64,000 nt of DNA from Pseudomaricurvus alcaniphilus (GCF_011440395.1 NZ_JAAOIX010000014.1:1-64000); one strand, 5' to 3'; counted from the first letter of the stretch, positions 34,715 to 44,907 are shown. The notes: generated from the letters alone by a model not told the origin. Numbers and translations: made by a program.

Positions 34715-35962
34715 ATGTATAAAAATACCAGATCCAGAAACACTGCAACTACTTACACAAGTACTTGCGCAAACACTTCCGTAAAAAACAGGGCTGGAGT
34801 CGCTGCGATTGCGGCCACATCCGCCGCGGCAGTGGCGCTGGCCATCAGCATTCCCGCCAGCGCTGCCATTACTGTTTACGATAAGGAAGACACCACCTTT
34901 TCTGTTGATGGCTCCTTTAATACCTTCTATGTGCAAAGTGATTCTGACAATGAAATCGCTGGCACCGAACGCAATCAATCGCGGGTAAAGATGGGCTTGC
35001 TGCCCAATGTAGTGGGTTTCAATTTTTCCAAACAAATGGGCGACCTGAAGCTGGGCGGTCGGTCGTCATTCTGGGTTTCTATCAATGACAGCAATACCGC
35101 GATCACCTCCACCGGTATCGATGTGCGCCAGTTTTACGCCACCATTGACGGCGAGTGGGGGCAAGTACTGGTGGGTAAGGATTTTACCCTGTTCAGTCGC
35201 TCCAATATTTTTCTCGATGAAATGCTGCTCGGCTACGGTTCGGTCAACGATACCCTGGGACTGATCGATGGCCAGGGGGTTTCCTTCGGCCATATCGGCA
35301 GCGGCTATTTCTATCCGTTTCCCCACGCCCAGATTACCTATCGCTCACCGGAAATGGGCGGCTTCAAGCTGGCGCTGGGCATCGTTGACCCGGGCAATAC
35401 CGCACCGACCGATCGCGGTGCAGGTCGCAGCAGCGAAGAGAGTCTGCCGCGCTTTGAGGGCGAATTGACCTTTAACACCAGCTTTGATGGCGGCTCGTTC
35501 ACGGGCTTTGCCGGTTTCCTGACCCAGACCACCGAAAGTGACGTGGATGGCGATATTGAATCCACCGGCTTTTCCTACGGCGCCAAGGTCAAGGTGGGCG
35601 GCCTGGCGTTACACGCATCCGGCTTTACTGGCCAGGGCCTGGGCCTGTTGTTGGGGCCAGGGGCGGATTCCGGCCTCGGCCTTACCGGCTTGATTTCGGA
35701 AGCCGGTGAAGAAGTGGACAGCGACGGCTACCTGGTACAGGGCTCCTACAGCGCGGGTAAATCCCGCTTTGTGCTCTCCTACGGTGAAACCGAAGTGGAT
35801 ACCACGGCACAGTGGCAGGGGGAAACCGCACAGGCGGCCTGGTTCTACGCGCTTAACAGCAGCCTGACCCTGGTGGGAGAGTTCAACACCAATGAAATTT
35901 CCATCGGCAGCGCGAGCGAAGAAACCGACACCCTGGCACTGGGTGTGATCGTCAATTTTTAA
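34715..35962 (+). CDS. Outer-membrane porin
   Basis: A 415-residue gram-negative porin. A long alanine-rich signal peptide ends near ASAAITVYDK. A 16-stranded-barrel type sequence follows, with DGSFNTFYVQ, ATIDGEWGQVLVGKDFTLF and a loop-3-like region, ending in the C-terminal Phe (LGVIVNF) needed for barrel assembly. ATG 34715 has AGAGG five bases upstream; ATG 34700 is also in frame. Its position ahead of the aldehyde dehydrogenase suggests it lets alcohols or related small solutes into the periplasm. Confidence 0.88.
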   Translation: MYKNTRSRNTATTYTSTCANTSVKNRAGVAAIAATSAAAVALAISIPASAAITVYDKEDTTFSVDGSFNTFYVQSDSDNEIAGTERNQSRVKMGLLPNVVGFNFSKQMGDLKLGGRSSFWVSINDSNTAITSTGIDVRQFYATIDGEWGQVLVGKDFTLFSRSNIFLDEMLLGYGSVNDTLGLIDGQGVSFGHIGSGYFYPFPHAQITYRSPEMGGFKLALGIVDPGNTAPTDRGAGRSSEESLPRFEGELTFNTSFDGGSFTGFAGFLTQTTESDVDGDIESTGFSYGAKVKVGGLALHASGFTGQGLGLLLGPGADSGLGLTGLISEAGEEVDSDGYLVQGSYSAGKSRFVLSYGETEVDTTAQWQGETAQAAWFYALNSSLTLVGEFNTNEISIGSASEETDTLALGVIVNF

Positions 35963-36190
35963 TTTACTCATGGCAGTTAAAAGTCGGGTAAATAAACAGT
36001 TTTTACGGGGTAACGCTCGGCCAGTTGCGGCTGGCCGGGTTAACAAAAAATGCCTTCGCTGTGAGCGAGACTGCGCGCCAGAACGCATTCCGCAGAAGGC
36101 CTTTTGCAGGTAATAAAAGCAACAATTGGTTCAACAATTGATTTTTGCACAACCAAAGCATCACCAAACAAACAAATGGAGTCGAAAATT

Positions 36191-37708
36191 ATGATCTACG
36201 CATCACCAGGACAACCAGGCTCGGTTGTATCGTTTAAATCACGTTACGAAAACTTTATTGGCGGCGAGTGGGTTGCACCGGTTGCCGGACAGTATTTCGA
36301 CAATGTGTCGCCAGTCAACAATGAAGTCTTTTGTGAAATTCCCCGCTCCACGGCTGCCGATATCGATCTGGCACTGGACGCAGCCCACCGCGCCAGGGCG
36401 GCCTGGGGCTCCACCTCGGTCACCGAGCGCTCCAATATCCTGTTGAAAATAGCCGACCGCATCGAGGCCAACCTGGAGACGCTGGCCGTAGCGGAAACCT
36501 GGGACAACGGCAAAGCGGTACGGGAGACTCTGGCGGCAGATATTCCGCTGGCGGCCGATCACTTTCGCTATTTCGCCGGCTGTATCCGCGCCCAGGATGG
36601 CACCATTGGCGAGATCGACGCCAATACCGTGTCCTACCACTTCCACGAACCACTGGGCGTGGTGGGCCAGATTATTCCGTGGAATTTCCCGCTGTTGATG
36701 GCGGCCTGGAAGCTGGCGCCAGCGTTGGCGGCAGGTAACTGCACCGTGCTGAAGCCGGCCGAGCAAACCCCGGCGTCCATTCTGGTACTGGTGGAGTTGA
36801 TCCACGACCTGCTGCCCCCGGGTGTACTCAATGTGGTCAATGGTTATGGCAAGGAGGCCGGCGAGGCCCTGGCCAGCAGCACCCGCATTGCCAAAATCGC
36901 CTTTACCGGCTCCACTCCGGTGGGCTCCCACATCCTCAAGCTGGCGGCGGATAATCTTATTCCCTCCACTGTGGAGCTGGGTGGCAAATCCCCCAATATC
37001 TTTTTCGAAGACATCATGCAGCACGAGGATGAGTTCCTCAGCAAGTGTGTCGAGGGTACGGTACTGGCGTTTTTCAACCAGGGTGAAGTGTGTACCTGTC
37101 CGTCCCGGGCCTTGATCCAGGAGAGTATCTACGACGAGTTTATCTCCCTGGTAGTGGCGCGTACCCAGACCATCAAGCGCGGCAACCCGCTGGATACTGA
37201 AACCCAGGTCGGTGCCCAGGCGTCCTCCCAGCAGTACGACAAGATTCTCAGCTACCTGGAAATCGGCCGGGAAGAGGGTGCCGAAGTCCTTATCGGTGGT
37301 GGCCCGGCCAGTGTCGAAGGCTTCAGTCGCGGCTTCTACATCGAGCCGACCCTGCTCAAGGGCACAAACGATATGCGCGTATTCCAGGAGGAGATTTTTG
37401 GCCCCGTGGTTGGCGTGACTACCTTCAAGGACGAAGCCGAAGCACTGGCCATCGCCAATAGCACCGAGTTTGGTCTGGGTGCCGGCGTCTGGAGCCGCGA
37501 TATGAACCGCTCCTATCGCATGGGTCGCGGAATCCAGGCCGGTCGTATCTGGACCAACTGCTACCACGCCTATCCGGCCCACGCCGCCTTTGGCGGTTAC
37601 AAGAAATCCGGTATCGGCCGCGAAACCCACAAGCTGGCGCTGGATCACTACCAGCAAACCAAGAACCTGCTGGTCAGCTATGACGTCAATCCGCTCGGCT
37701 TCTTCTAG
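36191..37708 (+). CDS. exaC: NAD+-dependent aldehyde dehydrogenase, ExaC type
   Basis: A 505-residue class I aldehyde dehydrogenase, close to the length of Pseudomonas ExaC. It oxidises aldehydes from the PQQ alcohol dehydrogenase to acids in the cytoplasm. Visible signatures are [43 protein letters not shown], catalytic Cys in [11 protein letters not shown], and [10 protein letters not shown]. The ending, [17 protein letters not shown] and [13 protein letters not shown], is typical of the ExaC/AldA group. I chose ATG 36191 because the product begins where relatives begin ([10 protein letters not shown]); 29 upstream in-frame residues look non-coding. It has its own terminator at 37775. Confidence 0.9.
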   Translation: MIYASPGQPGSVVSFKSRYENFIGGEWVAPVAGQYFDNVSPVNNEVFCEIPRSTAADIDLALDAAHRARAAWGSTSVTERSNILLKIADRIEANLETLAVAETWDNGKAVRETLAADIPLAADHFRYFAGCIRAQDGTIGEIDANTVSYHFHEPLGVVGQIIPWNFPLLMAAWKLAPALAAGNCTVLKPAEQTPASILVLVELIHDLLPPGVLNVVNGYGKEAGEALASSTRIAKIAFTGSTPVGSHILKLAADNLIPSTVELGGKSPNIFFEDIMQHEDEFLSKCVEGTVLAFFNQGEVCTCPSRALIQESIYDEFISLVVARTQTIKRGNPLDTETQVGAQASSQQYDKILSYLEIGREEGAEVLIGGGPASVEGFSRGFYIEPTLLKGTNDMRVFQEEIFGPVVGVTTFKDEAEALAIANSTEFGLGAGVWSRDMNRSYRMGRGIQAGRIWTNCYHAYPAHAAFGGYKKSGIGRETHKLALDHYQQTKNLLVSYDVNPLGFF

Positions 37709-37774
37709 AAATCCGCTGCGAGCCCCGGGTCCACCGGGGCCAGCTATTACTTTCCTCTGTTTGAGGTGCTTTTA

Positions 37775-37800
37775 CCCCGCACTCCGGTGCGGGGCTTTTT
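37775..37800 (+). terminator. Rho-independent terminator after aldehyde dehydrogenase
   Basis: CCCCGCAC-TCCG-GTGCGGGG forms a perfect 8-bp stem followed by CTTTTT, 66 bp after the exaC stop codon. It isolates the gene from the ABC importer unit. Confidence 0.9.
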
Positions 37801-38009
37801 ATTTACAGGGAAGTAATGTAAGCGGCGGGCGCATGGATGCGCAGGAGCCGCGATTTACAGGAACGTAATGGCCGCTACTCACTCCTCAATCTCGTCCTAA
37901 AGTACAATTCCCGAGTCCCGCGGGGCGCGCTAGGATGGCTGAAACCATAAACATAAAGCCCATAGCCTCAGCGCTGGGCACTGCAGGTGAAAAGTGCAAC
38001 AGGTGAAGC

Positions 38010-39059
38010 GTGCGTTTCAGTAGCGAAATTGGCGAGCCGGCAGCGGGCGAATTAGTCACCGGCCGGGTAAAGTGGCTGCTGTTGCTGACCTTGCTGCTGT
38101 TGCCGGGTTTGTTGCCAATCTTCAGTAACCCCCTCAATGCCGGCACTCAGACGGTGCGGATCGGTGTTCTCAAGTTTGGCACCATCAATTGGGAGATGGA
38201 GGTTATTCAACGCCATCAGCTGGCCGAAAAAGCCGGCATCGATTTGCAGATCGTCCGTTTGGGTTCCACCCAGGCGCTGAAAGTAGCCTTGCAGGGCGGT
38301 GTGGTGGATGCCGTGGTCGGCGACTGGCTGTGGGCAGCCCGGCAGCTGGAGTTCAAGCGCGACTATTATTTCTACCCCTATTCGACCTCGGCCGCGTCGC
38401 TGGTGGTCGACCCCGTCAGTGGCATTGCCAGTTTCGACCAGCTCGCCGGCCGCCGCATTGGCGTAGCCGGGGGCCCCCTGAACAAGAGTTGGGTGCTCTA
38501 TCGAGCCTACGCCCGCCGGGTTCACAACCTGGATTTGGCCTCCGACGCCACCATCAAGTTTGCCGCTCCTCCCATGTTAAACGCACTGCTGCAACAGCAG
38601 GAGCTCGATGCGGTGATCAACTTCTGGCATTACAGTGCCGAGCTCAATGCCGCGGGTATGCCCACTGTGTTGACTATGGGCGAGTTGCTGCAGGGGGTGG
38701 GGGTCGACCAGGATGTGCCGCTGCTGGGCTGGTTGTTTAGCCGTCGCTGGGGCGATGAACACGCGGATGCCATAAACGCCTTCCTGGCGGTTTCGGCCGC
38801 AGCCAAGCAGTTGTTGCTGCATTCCGACCGGGAGTGGGAACAGCTCGAGTCGATGGCGAGAATAGAGAGTGAAGCCCTGAAACACGCCTTGCGCGACCAA
38901 TACCGGGCGGGAATTCCCGCGGGCTTTGGTCGTCGCGAACAACAGGCCATGGGTCAGCTATTTGCCGTGCTCAAGGAAGAGGGTGGGGCGGACATGGTTG
39001 GCAAACTGGCGCAATTACCGGAAGCGATATTTTGGCCAAGCCCAGTGATAGCTCAATAA
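38010..39059 (+). CDS. ABC transporter substrate-binding protein, SsuA/NitT-TauT type
   Basis: A 349-residue periplasmic binding protein with a membrane-spanning signal region (WLLLLTLLLLPGLL). It resembles NMT1/SsuA-type proteins: VRIGVLKFGTINWEMEVIQR, VALQGGVVDAVVGDWLWAAR, LAGRRIGVAGGPLNKSW and ELDAVINFWHYSAEL. The family binds aliphatic sulfonates, nitrate, taurine or thiamin precursors; the ligand cannot be read from sequence. The start is GTG with AGGTGA four bases upstream. It is the first gene of a three-gene importer. Its position between exaC and the alcohol-oxidation regulators suggests a ligand connected with that pathway. Confidence 0.85.
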   Translation: MRFSSEIGEPAAGELVTGRVKWLLLLTLLLLPGLLPIFSNPLNAGTQTVRIGVLKFGTINWEMEVIQRHQLAEKAGIDLQIVRLGSTQALKVALQGGVVDAVVGDWLWAARQLEFKRDYYFYPYSTSAASLVVDPVSGIASFDQLAGRRIGVAGGPLNKSWVLYRAYARRVHNLDLASDATIKFAAPPMLNALLQQQELDAVINFWHYSAELNAAGMPTVLTMGELLQGVGVDQDVPLLGWLFSRRWGDEHADAINAFLAVSAAAKQLLLHSDREWEQLESMARIESEALKHALRDQYRAGIPAGFGRREQQAMGQLFAVLKEEGGADMVGKLAQLPEAIFWPSPVIAQ

Positions 39060-39067
39060 GCCCCGTT

Positions 39068-39874
39068 ATGAGGCCCCTGAAAGGCGACTGGTTCGACGGC
39101 GCTGGTATTGCTGCCCGCTGGACACGGTTCGCGGGCAAATTGTTCAGCAGGGGGCTGTCGGTTTTCTTGCTGCTGGTGGTCTGGCAAGCCGGGGTGCAAA
39201 TCTTTGAGCCGGCCCTGCTACCCGCGCCCTCGGCAGTGGCGCAGCTGATTTGGCAATACACGCTCGACGGCGATTTGCTCTTGCATCTCGGTATCACCCT
39301 GCGCCGGGTGGCGTTGAGTTTTGCCATTGCCATGTTGTTGGGCATGGTGGTGGGACTGTTGATGGGGCACTACCGGCGGGTCGACAAGTTTCTCGACGGA
39401 CTGGTCACCCTGGCGCTGAACCTGCCCGCACTGGTGGTCATTATTCTGTGCTTTATCTGGCTGGGTCTGAACGATGTGGCGGCGGTGGTGGCGGTGGTCA
39501 TTAACAAGGTGCCGAATATCGCGGTGACCTTTCGCGAGGGCGCCAAGAATATCGATCGCGATCTGTTGGCGGTTGCTAAAGCCTACCGGGTGCCCTTTAT
39601 GCGCACTCTACGGCAAGTGTACCTGCCCCAGCTTTTACCCTATTTCCTGGCGGCAGCGCGCTGTGGCCTGGCCCTGGTCTGGAAAATTGTGCTGGTGGTG
39701 GAATTACTGGGTTGCAGTGAGGGTGTCGGCTTCCAGCTGGGCAACTATTTCCAGCTGTTCGATATCGCCAGTATCCTGGCCTATACCTTCGCCTTCGTGG
39801 CGGTGGTTTACTCGGTGGAAGTGTTTGTATTGCAGCCCTGGGAACGCTCGGTCAGCAGGTGGCGCACATGCTAG
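39068..39874 (+). CDS. ABC transporter permease, SsuC/TauC type
   Basis: A 268-residue inner-membrane permease with about six helices and the BPD-transporter EAA loop (EGAKNIDRDLLAVAKAYRVP...LRQVYLPQLLPYFL). ATG 39068 comes eight bases after the binding-protein stop; an in-frame TTG at 39032 would overlap that gene. The RBS is weak in either case, so coupling to the upstream gene is likely. It partners the binding protein and the ATPase on either side. Confidence 0.88.
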   Translation: MRPLKGDWFDGAGIAARWTRFAGKLFSRGLSVFLLLVVWQAGVQIFEPALLPAPSAVAQLIWQYTLDGDLLLHLGITLRRVALSFAIAMLLGMVVGLLMGHYRRVDKFLDGLVTLALNLPALVVIILCFIWLGLNDVAAVVAVVINKVPNIAVTFREGAKNIDRDLLAVAKAYRVPFMRTLRQVYLPQLLPYFLAAARCGLALVWKIVLVVELLGCSEGVGFQLGNYFQLFDIASILAYTFAFVAVVYSVEVFVLQPWERSVSRWRTC

Positions 39875-40623
39875 ACATCCATATTGAACGTAAATCCTAC
39901 GGTGACAGCGAGCCCGTCATTGCCGATTTGCATTTCGAGGTCCACAGCGGCGAGTTTGTGGCGTTGGTGGGGCCATCGGGGGCGGGCAAGAGTACCCTGT
40001 TGCAGTTGATCTGTGGCCTGGATAAGGATTATCGCGGTACCGTCGCAGCCCGCTTTCAACCCGGTGTCGCGGCCACCACTGCGGTTATGTTCCAGGACCC
40101 TCGGTTGATGCCCTGGTTGACGGTGGAGCAAAATATCGCGCTGGTGGTGGGTGACAGCGAGGTCAATCGACGCCGGGCCGCGCAGTTAATGGCGGCGGTG
40201 GGCATATTCGAGCACAGGTACAGCTATCCTGCCCAGTTATCGGGTGGCATGAAAAAGCGGGTGGCTCTTGCCCGGGCCTTTATCACCAAGCCGGATTTGC
40301 TGTTGCTGGATGAACCTTTCTCGTCCCTGGACCAACCGGCTGCCGAGGAGTTGCGGCAGTTGACCCGGCAGCTGTGTACAGAGCACGGGGTTACCGTACT
40401 CTATGTCACTCACGACCTGCCCGAAGCCATCAGCCTCGCCGACAGGGTATTGTTCCTGTCGCCCTCACCCATGCGGGTGGTGCTGGATAAAGCGGTTAAT
40501 ATCAAGCGTCCGCGGCGCCTCGGCGACGCTGCGGCAGTGGTGTTCCTGGCCCGGCTATTGGAGCAGTATCCGGATATCCTCAAGGGCCACAAGCTACCGA
40601 CACAGGCCGTTGAGGCGGGTTGA
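39868..40623 (+). CDS. ABC transporter ATPase, SsuB/TauB type
   Basis: A 251-residue ATP-binding subunit with Walker A GPSGAGKST, Q-loop MFQDPRLMPW, signature LSGGMKKRVALARA and Walker B LLLLDEPFSSLD, then the switch His in YVTHD. ATG 39868 overlaps the end of the permease gene by seven bases and has AGGTGG upstream. It completes the importer begun at 38010. Confidence 0.9.
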   Translation: MLDIHIERKSYGDSEPVIADLHFEVHSGEFVALVGPSGAGKSTLLQLICGLDKDYRGTVAARFQPGVAATTAVMFQDPRLMPWLTVEQNIALVVGDSEVNRRRAAQLMAAVGIFEHRYSYPAQLSGGMKKRVALARAFITKPDLLLLDEPFSSLDQPAAEELRQLTRQLCTEHGVTVLYVTHDLPEAISLADRVLFLSPSPMRVVLDKAVNIKRPRRLGDAAAVVFLARLLEQYPDILKGHKLPTQAVEAG

Positions 40624-40710
40624 TAAAGCGCGGGTATGAACCTTGTTCTGCGCTCGATAAGTCGCTAACCTCGGGTGGGGTTAATGTTCAATCATAAATT
40701 ACGTATTTTA

Positions 40711-40758
40711 TTTAAAAGTCATTCCCGATTTAAAAGTCATTCCCGCGCAGGCGGGAAT
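40711..40758. repeat. REP-like hairpin with duplicated 17-bp lead
   Basis: TTTAAAAGTCATTCCCG occurs twice, at 40711-40727 and 40729-40745. The second copy runs into the perfect hairpin ATTCCCGC-GCAG-GCGGGAAT (40739-40758). It has the form of the common extragenic palindromes that spread between genes. It lies 140 bp before the FIST gene and might influence its message. Confidence 0.75.
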
Positions 40759-40896
40759 CCATAGAATAGAACCCGTATTATCCCCGATCGCCGCCGATTT
40801 GGGGATGAGAATAATGAGCTTCTGGCTGGTTAGTGAGCCTGTGTTGCAAAATATAGCAAACCAAAAATTCGAATTATTATAACAAGGGATTTTCCC

Positions 40897-42084
40897 ATGA
40901 AGCCGCAATTAGTGAGCAACCTATCGTCCTCCACGCCAGCATCGGGCGTCAAGCGCGCGGGCTCGGAGAACCCCAATCCGGACGAGGCCGCGCGGGAGAT
41001 TCATGCCGGGCTGGCACAGGAATCCCCGGCCTGCATTATTTTTTACTGCAGTGCCGACTATTGCCTCGAGCTGTTGTCGCAGGAACTGGAAAAGTTATTC
41101 TCCGGTATTCAGTTGATCGGTTGTACCACTGCCGGTGAGATAACGCCGCTGGGTTGCAGGGTCAACTCCATTTCCGCCTTCAGCTTGTCCAGTGCGCAGT
41201 TTGCGGTGGAGGCCAAACTGATTGAGAACCTGGCCAGCTTTACCGCTGACGAGGCGGAAATCCTGGTCAGCGATATGGTGCAACGCCTGAAGAACCATGC
41301 GGTTGCCCCCATTGCCGGGCACAGCTTCGCGCTGTCGCTGCTCGATGGCATGTCGATCCGGGAAGAACTGGTGCTGAACGCGCTCAGCAGTGGCTTGCAG
41401 GAGATACCCCTGGTGGGTGGTTCGGCCGGCGACAACCAGCATTTCGTCGATACCCAGATTTATTTCAATGGTACGTTTCAGGCCAAGTCAGCGGTGCTGG
41501 TGCTGGTCAATACCATCTGCCCGTTTGAAGTGTTCAGCAGCCATCATTTGATTCCGCAAACCGACAAACTGGTGGTCACCCGGGCCTCGCCCTACGAGCG
41601 GGTGGTACACGAGTTTAACGCTGAGCCTGCGGCGCTGGAATACTGCCGGATCAACGGCCTCGCCATTGAGGACCTGACGGCGGAAACCTTTGGCGTCTGT
41701 CCGCTGGCGGTGCAATTGAGCGATGAGCTCTATGCCCGCTCCATCCAGAAGGTCAATGACGACCTGAGCCTGACGTTTTTTTGTGCCATCGATGTGGGTG
41801 TGATCCTGACCAGCATGCGCTCGTCGGGGTTGGTGGCGCACACCAAGGAGTTGTTGAGTCGCATTACCGAAAAGATTGGCAGCCCGCAGGTGATAATTGG
41901 CTATGACTGCATTCATCGGCGCTGTGAAATAGATCGCCTCAACCTGGTGGATGCCATGTCGGAGCTCTACGCCCGCTACAATGTGATTGGCTTCAATACC
42001 TACGGCGAACAGAGCAATGGCATGCATTTGAATCACACCTTAACCGGGGTGGCAATCGGGTCAGTGGATGATGGACGGCGATAA
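40897..42084 (+). CDS. FIST N/C-domain sensory protein
   Basis: A 395-residue soluble FIST protein, a putative small-molecule (amino-acid-like) binding module usually encoded next to signal-transduction genes. The FIST_N half covers about 45-240 (IIFYCSADYCLELLSQEL, IQLIGCTTAGEI, LLDGMSIREELVLNAL, VGGSAGDN). FIST_C covers about 250-385 (VIIGYDCIHRRCEIDR, FNTYGEQSNGMHLNHT). The stop lies 17 bases inside the kinase gene, so the pair is coupled. The same FIST-kinase pairing accompanies the ErcS' kinase of the Pseudomonas ethanol-oxidation regulon, so FIST probably tunes the kinase. Confidence 0.88.
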   Translation: MKPQLVSNLSSSTPASGVKRAGSENPNPDEAAREIHAGLAQESPACIIFYCSADYCLELLSQELEKLFSGIQLIGCTTAGEITPLGCRVNSISAFSLSSAQFAVEAKLIENLASFTADEAEILVSDMVQRLKNHAVAPIAGHSFALSLLDGMSIREELVLNALSSGLQEIPLVGGSAGDNQHFVDTQIYFNGTFQAKSAVLVLVNTICPFEVFSSHHLIPQTDKLVVTRASPYERVVHEFNAEPAALEYCRINGLAIEDLTAETFGVCPLAVQLSDELYARSIQKVNDDLSLTFFCAIDVGVILTSMRSSGLVAHTKELLSRITEKIGSPQVIIGYDCIHRRCEIDRLNLVDAMSELYARYNVIGFNTYGEQSNGMHLNHTLTGVAIGSVDDGRR

Positions 42085-44743
42085 GACTCGCGCCGGCACA
42101 GGCGCCGCTGCTGCCGAGCAGGGCGAAAGCAGTGACTTGCAAGAGGGTTACGCCGCGCTGCTCTATGAAAATCAAAAGCTGAAAAAAATAAACCAGGTGT
42201 TGATGCAGCGTGTGGAAATGGGCTGGGGCAATCACAGTGATGCCTATCGCTCGTTTGAAAGCGCGGCGTTACTGGCCGATAAGGTAAAAGAGCGCACCCG
42301 GGAGTTGCGCCAGACACTCAACCGCCTGGAGGAAAGTAACGAAAAGCTGGCCCGGGCCCGGGCGGCATCGGAACGGGACCGACAGATTCTCCGCGACGCA
42401 ATCGAAAGCATTCCGGAGTCTTTTGCCCTGTTCGATGCGCAGCGGCGCTTGCTGCTGTCCAACAGTCGCTTCCGCTCCTTTTGGAGTTCGGCCTCGATCA
42501 AACTGGAAGTGGGGGTGACCCGCTTGCCCGACTTGAAGCGGGCCGCCGCTGGCCTCGGCTTTATCGACAAGCGTGCGCGCATCCGCGGCAAAGCCGAGGC
42601 GCAAGCGCAACCCGGCCAGCCGGGTGAACTGGTGTTTCGCCTGCAAAATGGCCACTGGATACAGATGTCCGAACACCCCACCTCCGAGGGGGGGCTGGTG
42701 GTTATCTACACCGATATCACCTCGATCAAGGAGAGTGAAAAGTTGCGCCGCCAGCGGGAAGTGGCGGAACAGGCGCTGATCTTGCAATCGACCCTGGAAA
42801 ATATGTCCGAGGGCGTGGCGCTGGTGAATGGCGACTGCAAACTCGAATCCTGGAATCGCCGCTTTGTGGAGCTGAGCGGCTTGGACACAGAAATGATCGA
42901 GCGCGGCGTCAACTTCCAGCAACTGTTGGCGGCCACAGAGCTGGGCGATACCCCGATACCCGGGCAGTTGTCCAACTGCTCGCCGGGCGAAGTAATCTAC
43001 ATGGGTGAGAAAACCCTGGCCAGTGGCCTGGTGCTTTTGGTCCGGCGCCACGCCATCGCCGGCGGCGGTTTTCTCGATACCTACGCGGACATTACCGATC
43101 GCTTCAAGAACGAAGAGGCGCTGCGTGAGAGCGAGCAGCGCATTCGGCTGATTACCGATGCCATGCCCGCCATGATCTCCTACGTCACTCGGGATTTGCG
43201 CTACGAATTCGTCAATCGCTACTTCGAAGACTGGTTTGATCGGCCGCGCAGTTCAATACTGGGGCAGTCGCTGCCCGATCTGCTGGCCACTCGGGACTAC
43301 CAGATTCACCGGCCCTATATCGACAGCGCCCTGCACGGGCGGCAGGTCAATTTTGAAGTGGAACAAACCCTGGACGGCAAGAAAAGCCGCAATTTTCGCA
43401 AGACCTATATTCCCCACTTTGACGGCGACAAGAAGGTGGTGGGGTTCTTTTCTCTGGAGCAGGACATCACCCAGCAGCGCCGCACCGCGCAGGCGCTGCA
43501 ACAGGCTTACGAACATATGGAGCAGCGGGTCAGTGTCAGGACCCGGGAGATCTCCACCATCAACCAGCAGTTGCGCAAGGAGATTGACGAGCGCCAATTG
43601 GTTGAGGCCAGCTTGATCGAGGCGAAAAAAGCCGCTGACCTGGCCAACGAATCAAAAACCAAATTCCTCGCCGCCGCCAGCCACGACCTGTTGCAACCCA
43701 TGAATGCCGCCAGGCTATTCTCCGCCGCCCTCAACGACCTGGAATTGCCCGCCAGCGCCATACAGCTGGTCAATTCCCTCAGTTACTCGCTGGAGGATGT
43801 CGAATCATTGATCAGCGCGCTGGTGGATATCTCCAAGCTGGAAGCGGGCGTGGTCGAGCCGGTGCCGGAGACGTTTATGGTGGATGAACTGCTGGGCAAG
43901 CTGGTGAACGAATATTCAGCCCAGGCCGCTAAAGCCGGCCTGCAGCTGGGCTACGTCAAATCCTCCGCCGCCATTCATACCGACAGCCAGTTACTGGCGC
44001 GCATCCTGCGCAATATACTCACCAACGCCATTCGCTACACCCCCGCGGGCAAGATCGTGTTGGGCTGTCGACGCCACACAGCGGGGCTGGAAATCCAGGT
44101 GTGGGACACGGGCATTGGCATCCCCCAGGACAAGATCCATGAGATCTTTGAAGAGTTTAGCCGCGTCGATCCGAAGCAGCGCCGCAGCGACAAGGGGCTG
44201 GGACTGGGGCTGGCGATTGTGGACCGCATCGCACGGGTGTTGGGACATCGGGTAAAAGTGAAATCAAAGCTGGGCCAGGGCTCCTGCTTCTCCATTTTGA
44301 TTCCCTACGGCGTGATCGAAGCTGACCGCGGCAGCGCCGCTCTGGAACTGGACACCCTCGGGCGCTCCATCTACGGCGCCAGTGTGCTGGTTATCGATAA
44401 CGACAGTGAAATTTGTGCCGGCATGCGCGCCTTGCTGGAAGGCTGGAAGTGCCATGTCACCACGGTGCAGTCCATCGAGGAACTGGCCCAGCTGCAGCAG
44501 GGCAGCGAGCAGGGATTACAGCTGATGATTGCCGATTACCACCTGGACGATAATCGCACCGGCCTGGAGGCTATCGCCCTGCTGGAAAAACAGTTGCAGC
44601 GAACAGTGCCGGTGATTTTGATCACCGCCAACTACAGCAATGAATTGCGCCAGCTGGCGCGAGATTCCGGCTATGTCCTGATGAACAAGCCCATAAAGCC
44701 ACTCAAACTAAAAGCGGTAATGGCCAATATTCTGGGCAACTAG
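42068..44743 (+). CDS. Hybrid sensor histidine kinase, NahK/ErcS'-like
   Basis: An 891-residue soluble hybrid kinase. An N-terminal coiled coil leads into several PAS-like segments (about 105-480) and another coiled coil. HisKA has His539 in AASHDLLQPMNAARLF, and the ATPase domain has NILTNAIRYTP, DTGIGIP and GLGLGLAIVD. A C-terminal receiver carries Asp823 (MIADYHLDD). No transmembrane helix is present, so the signal is cytoplasmic. The HDLLQPMNAARLF box is that of the NahK/ErcS' group. The likely downstream partner is the LuxR-type regulator encoded convergently at 44966; a phosphotransfer step may be needed. Confidence 0.88.
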   Translation: MMDGDKTRAGTGAAAAEQGESSDLQEGYAALLYENQKLKKINQVLMQRVEMGWGNHSDAYRSFESAALLADKVKERTRELRQTLNRLEESNEKLARARAASERDRQILRDAIESIPESFALFDAQRRLLLSNSRFRSFWSSASIKLEVGVTRLPDLKRAAAGLGFIDKRARIRGKAEAQAQPGQPGELVFRLQNGHWIQMSEHPTSEGGLVVIYTDITSIKESEKLRRQREVAEQALILQSTLENMSEGVALVNGDCKLESWNRRFVELSGLDTEMIERGVNFQQLLAATELGDTPIPGQLSNCSPGEVIYMGEKTLASGLVLLVRRHAIAGGGFLDTYADITDRFKNEEALRESEQRIRLITDAMPAMISYVTRDLRYEFVNRYFEDWFDRPRSSILGQSLPDLLATRDYQIHRPYIDSALHGRQVNFEVEQTLDGKKSRNFRKTYIPHFDGDKKVVGFFSLEQDITQQRRTAQALQQAYEHMEQRVSVRTREISTINQQLRKEIDERQLVEASLIEAKKAADLANESKTKFLAAASHDLLQPMNAARLFSAALNDLELPASAIQLVNSLSYSLEDVESLISALVDISKLEAGVVEPVPETFMVDELLGKLVNEYSAQAAKAGLQLGYVKSSAAIHTDSQLLARILRNILTNAIRYTPAGKIVLGCRRHTAGLEIQVWDTGIGIPQDKIHEIFEEFSRVDPKQRRSDKGLGLGLAIVDRIARVLGHRVKVKSKLGQGSCFSILIPYGVIEADRGSAALELDTLGRSIYGASVLVIDNDSEICAGMRALLEGWKCHVTTVQSIEELAQLQQGSEQGLQLMIADYHLDDNRTGLEAIALLEKQLQRTVPVILITANYSNELRQLARDSGYVLMNKPIKPLKLKAVMANILGN

Positions 44744-44786
44744 TAAAACTAAGCACCTCAAAGAAGAAATCTGGACGCTGGCACAA

Positions 44787-44907
44787 TGGTAGGTCTGGTG
44801 GCGGGGGCTTGCTTTCAAGACCCTCGACAGCATGGATGCTGTCGTGGAGCCCCCAAGGATGGGTTAACGGCGAGTCTTGAAAGCAAGACCCCGCCGCCAG
44901 GCCGGGA
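44787..44907. repeat. Hairpin repeat family III, copy A
   Basis: A roughly 120-bp element between two convergent genes. Its ends are inverted copies of GGCTTGCTTTCAAGAC and its core holds the perfect palindrome CGACAGCATGGATGCTGTCG. The same element, reverse complemented and about 90% identical, is at 62614-62737, with a longer variant at 62807-62984. It may double as a transcription stop between the kinase and the regulator. Confidence 0.85.

Noticed and set aside
36239-37657. A 472-codon open frame antisense to the aldehyde dehydrogenase
   Set aside because: The plus-strand frame has every aldehyde-dehydrogenase motif; the antisense product has none and is a shadow of GC-rich codons.
37935-38006. 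A 23-codon frame (MAETINIKPIAS...) before the ABC binding protein
   Set aside because: Its RBS is weak and the peptide is not recognisable. It ends three bases before the next gene, so a coupling leader is possible, but evidence is too thin to list it as a gene.
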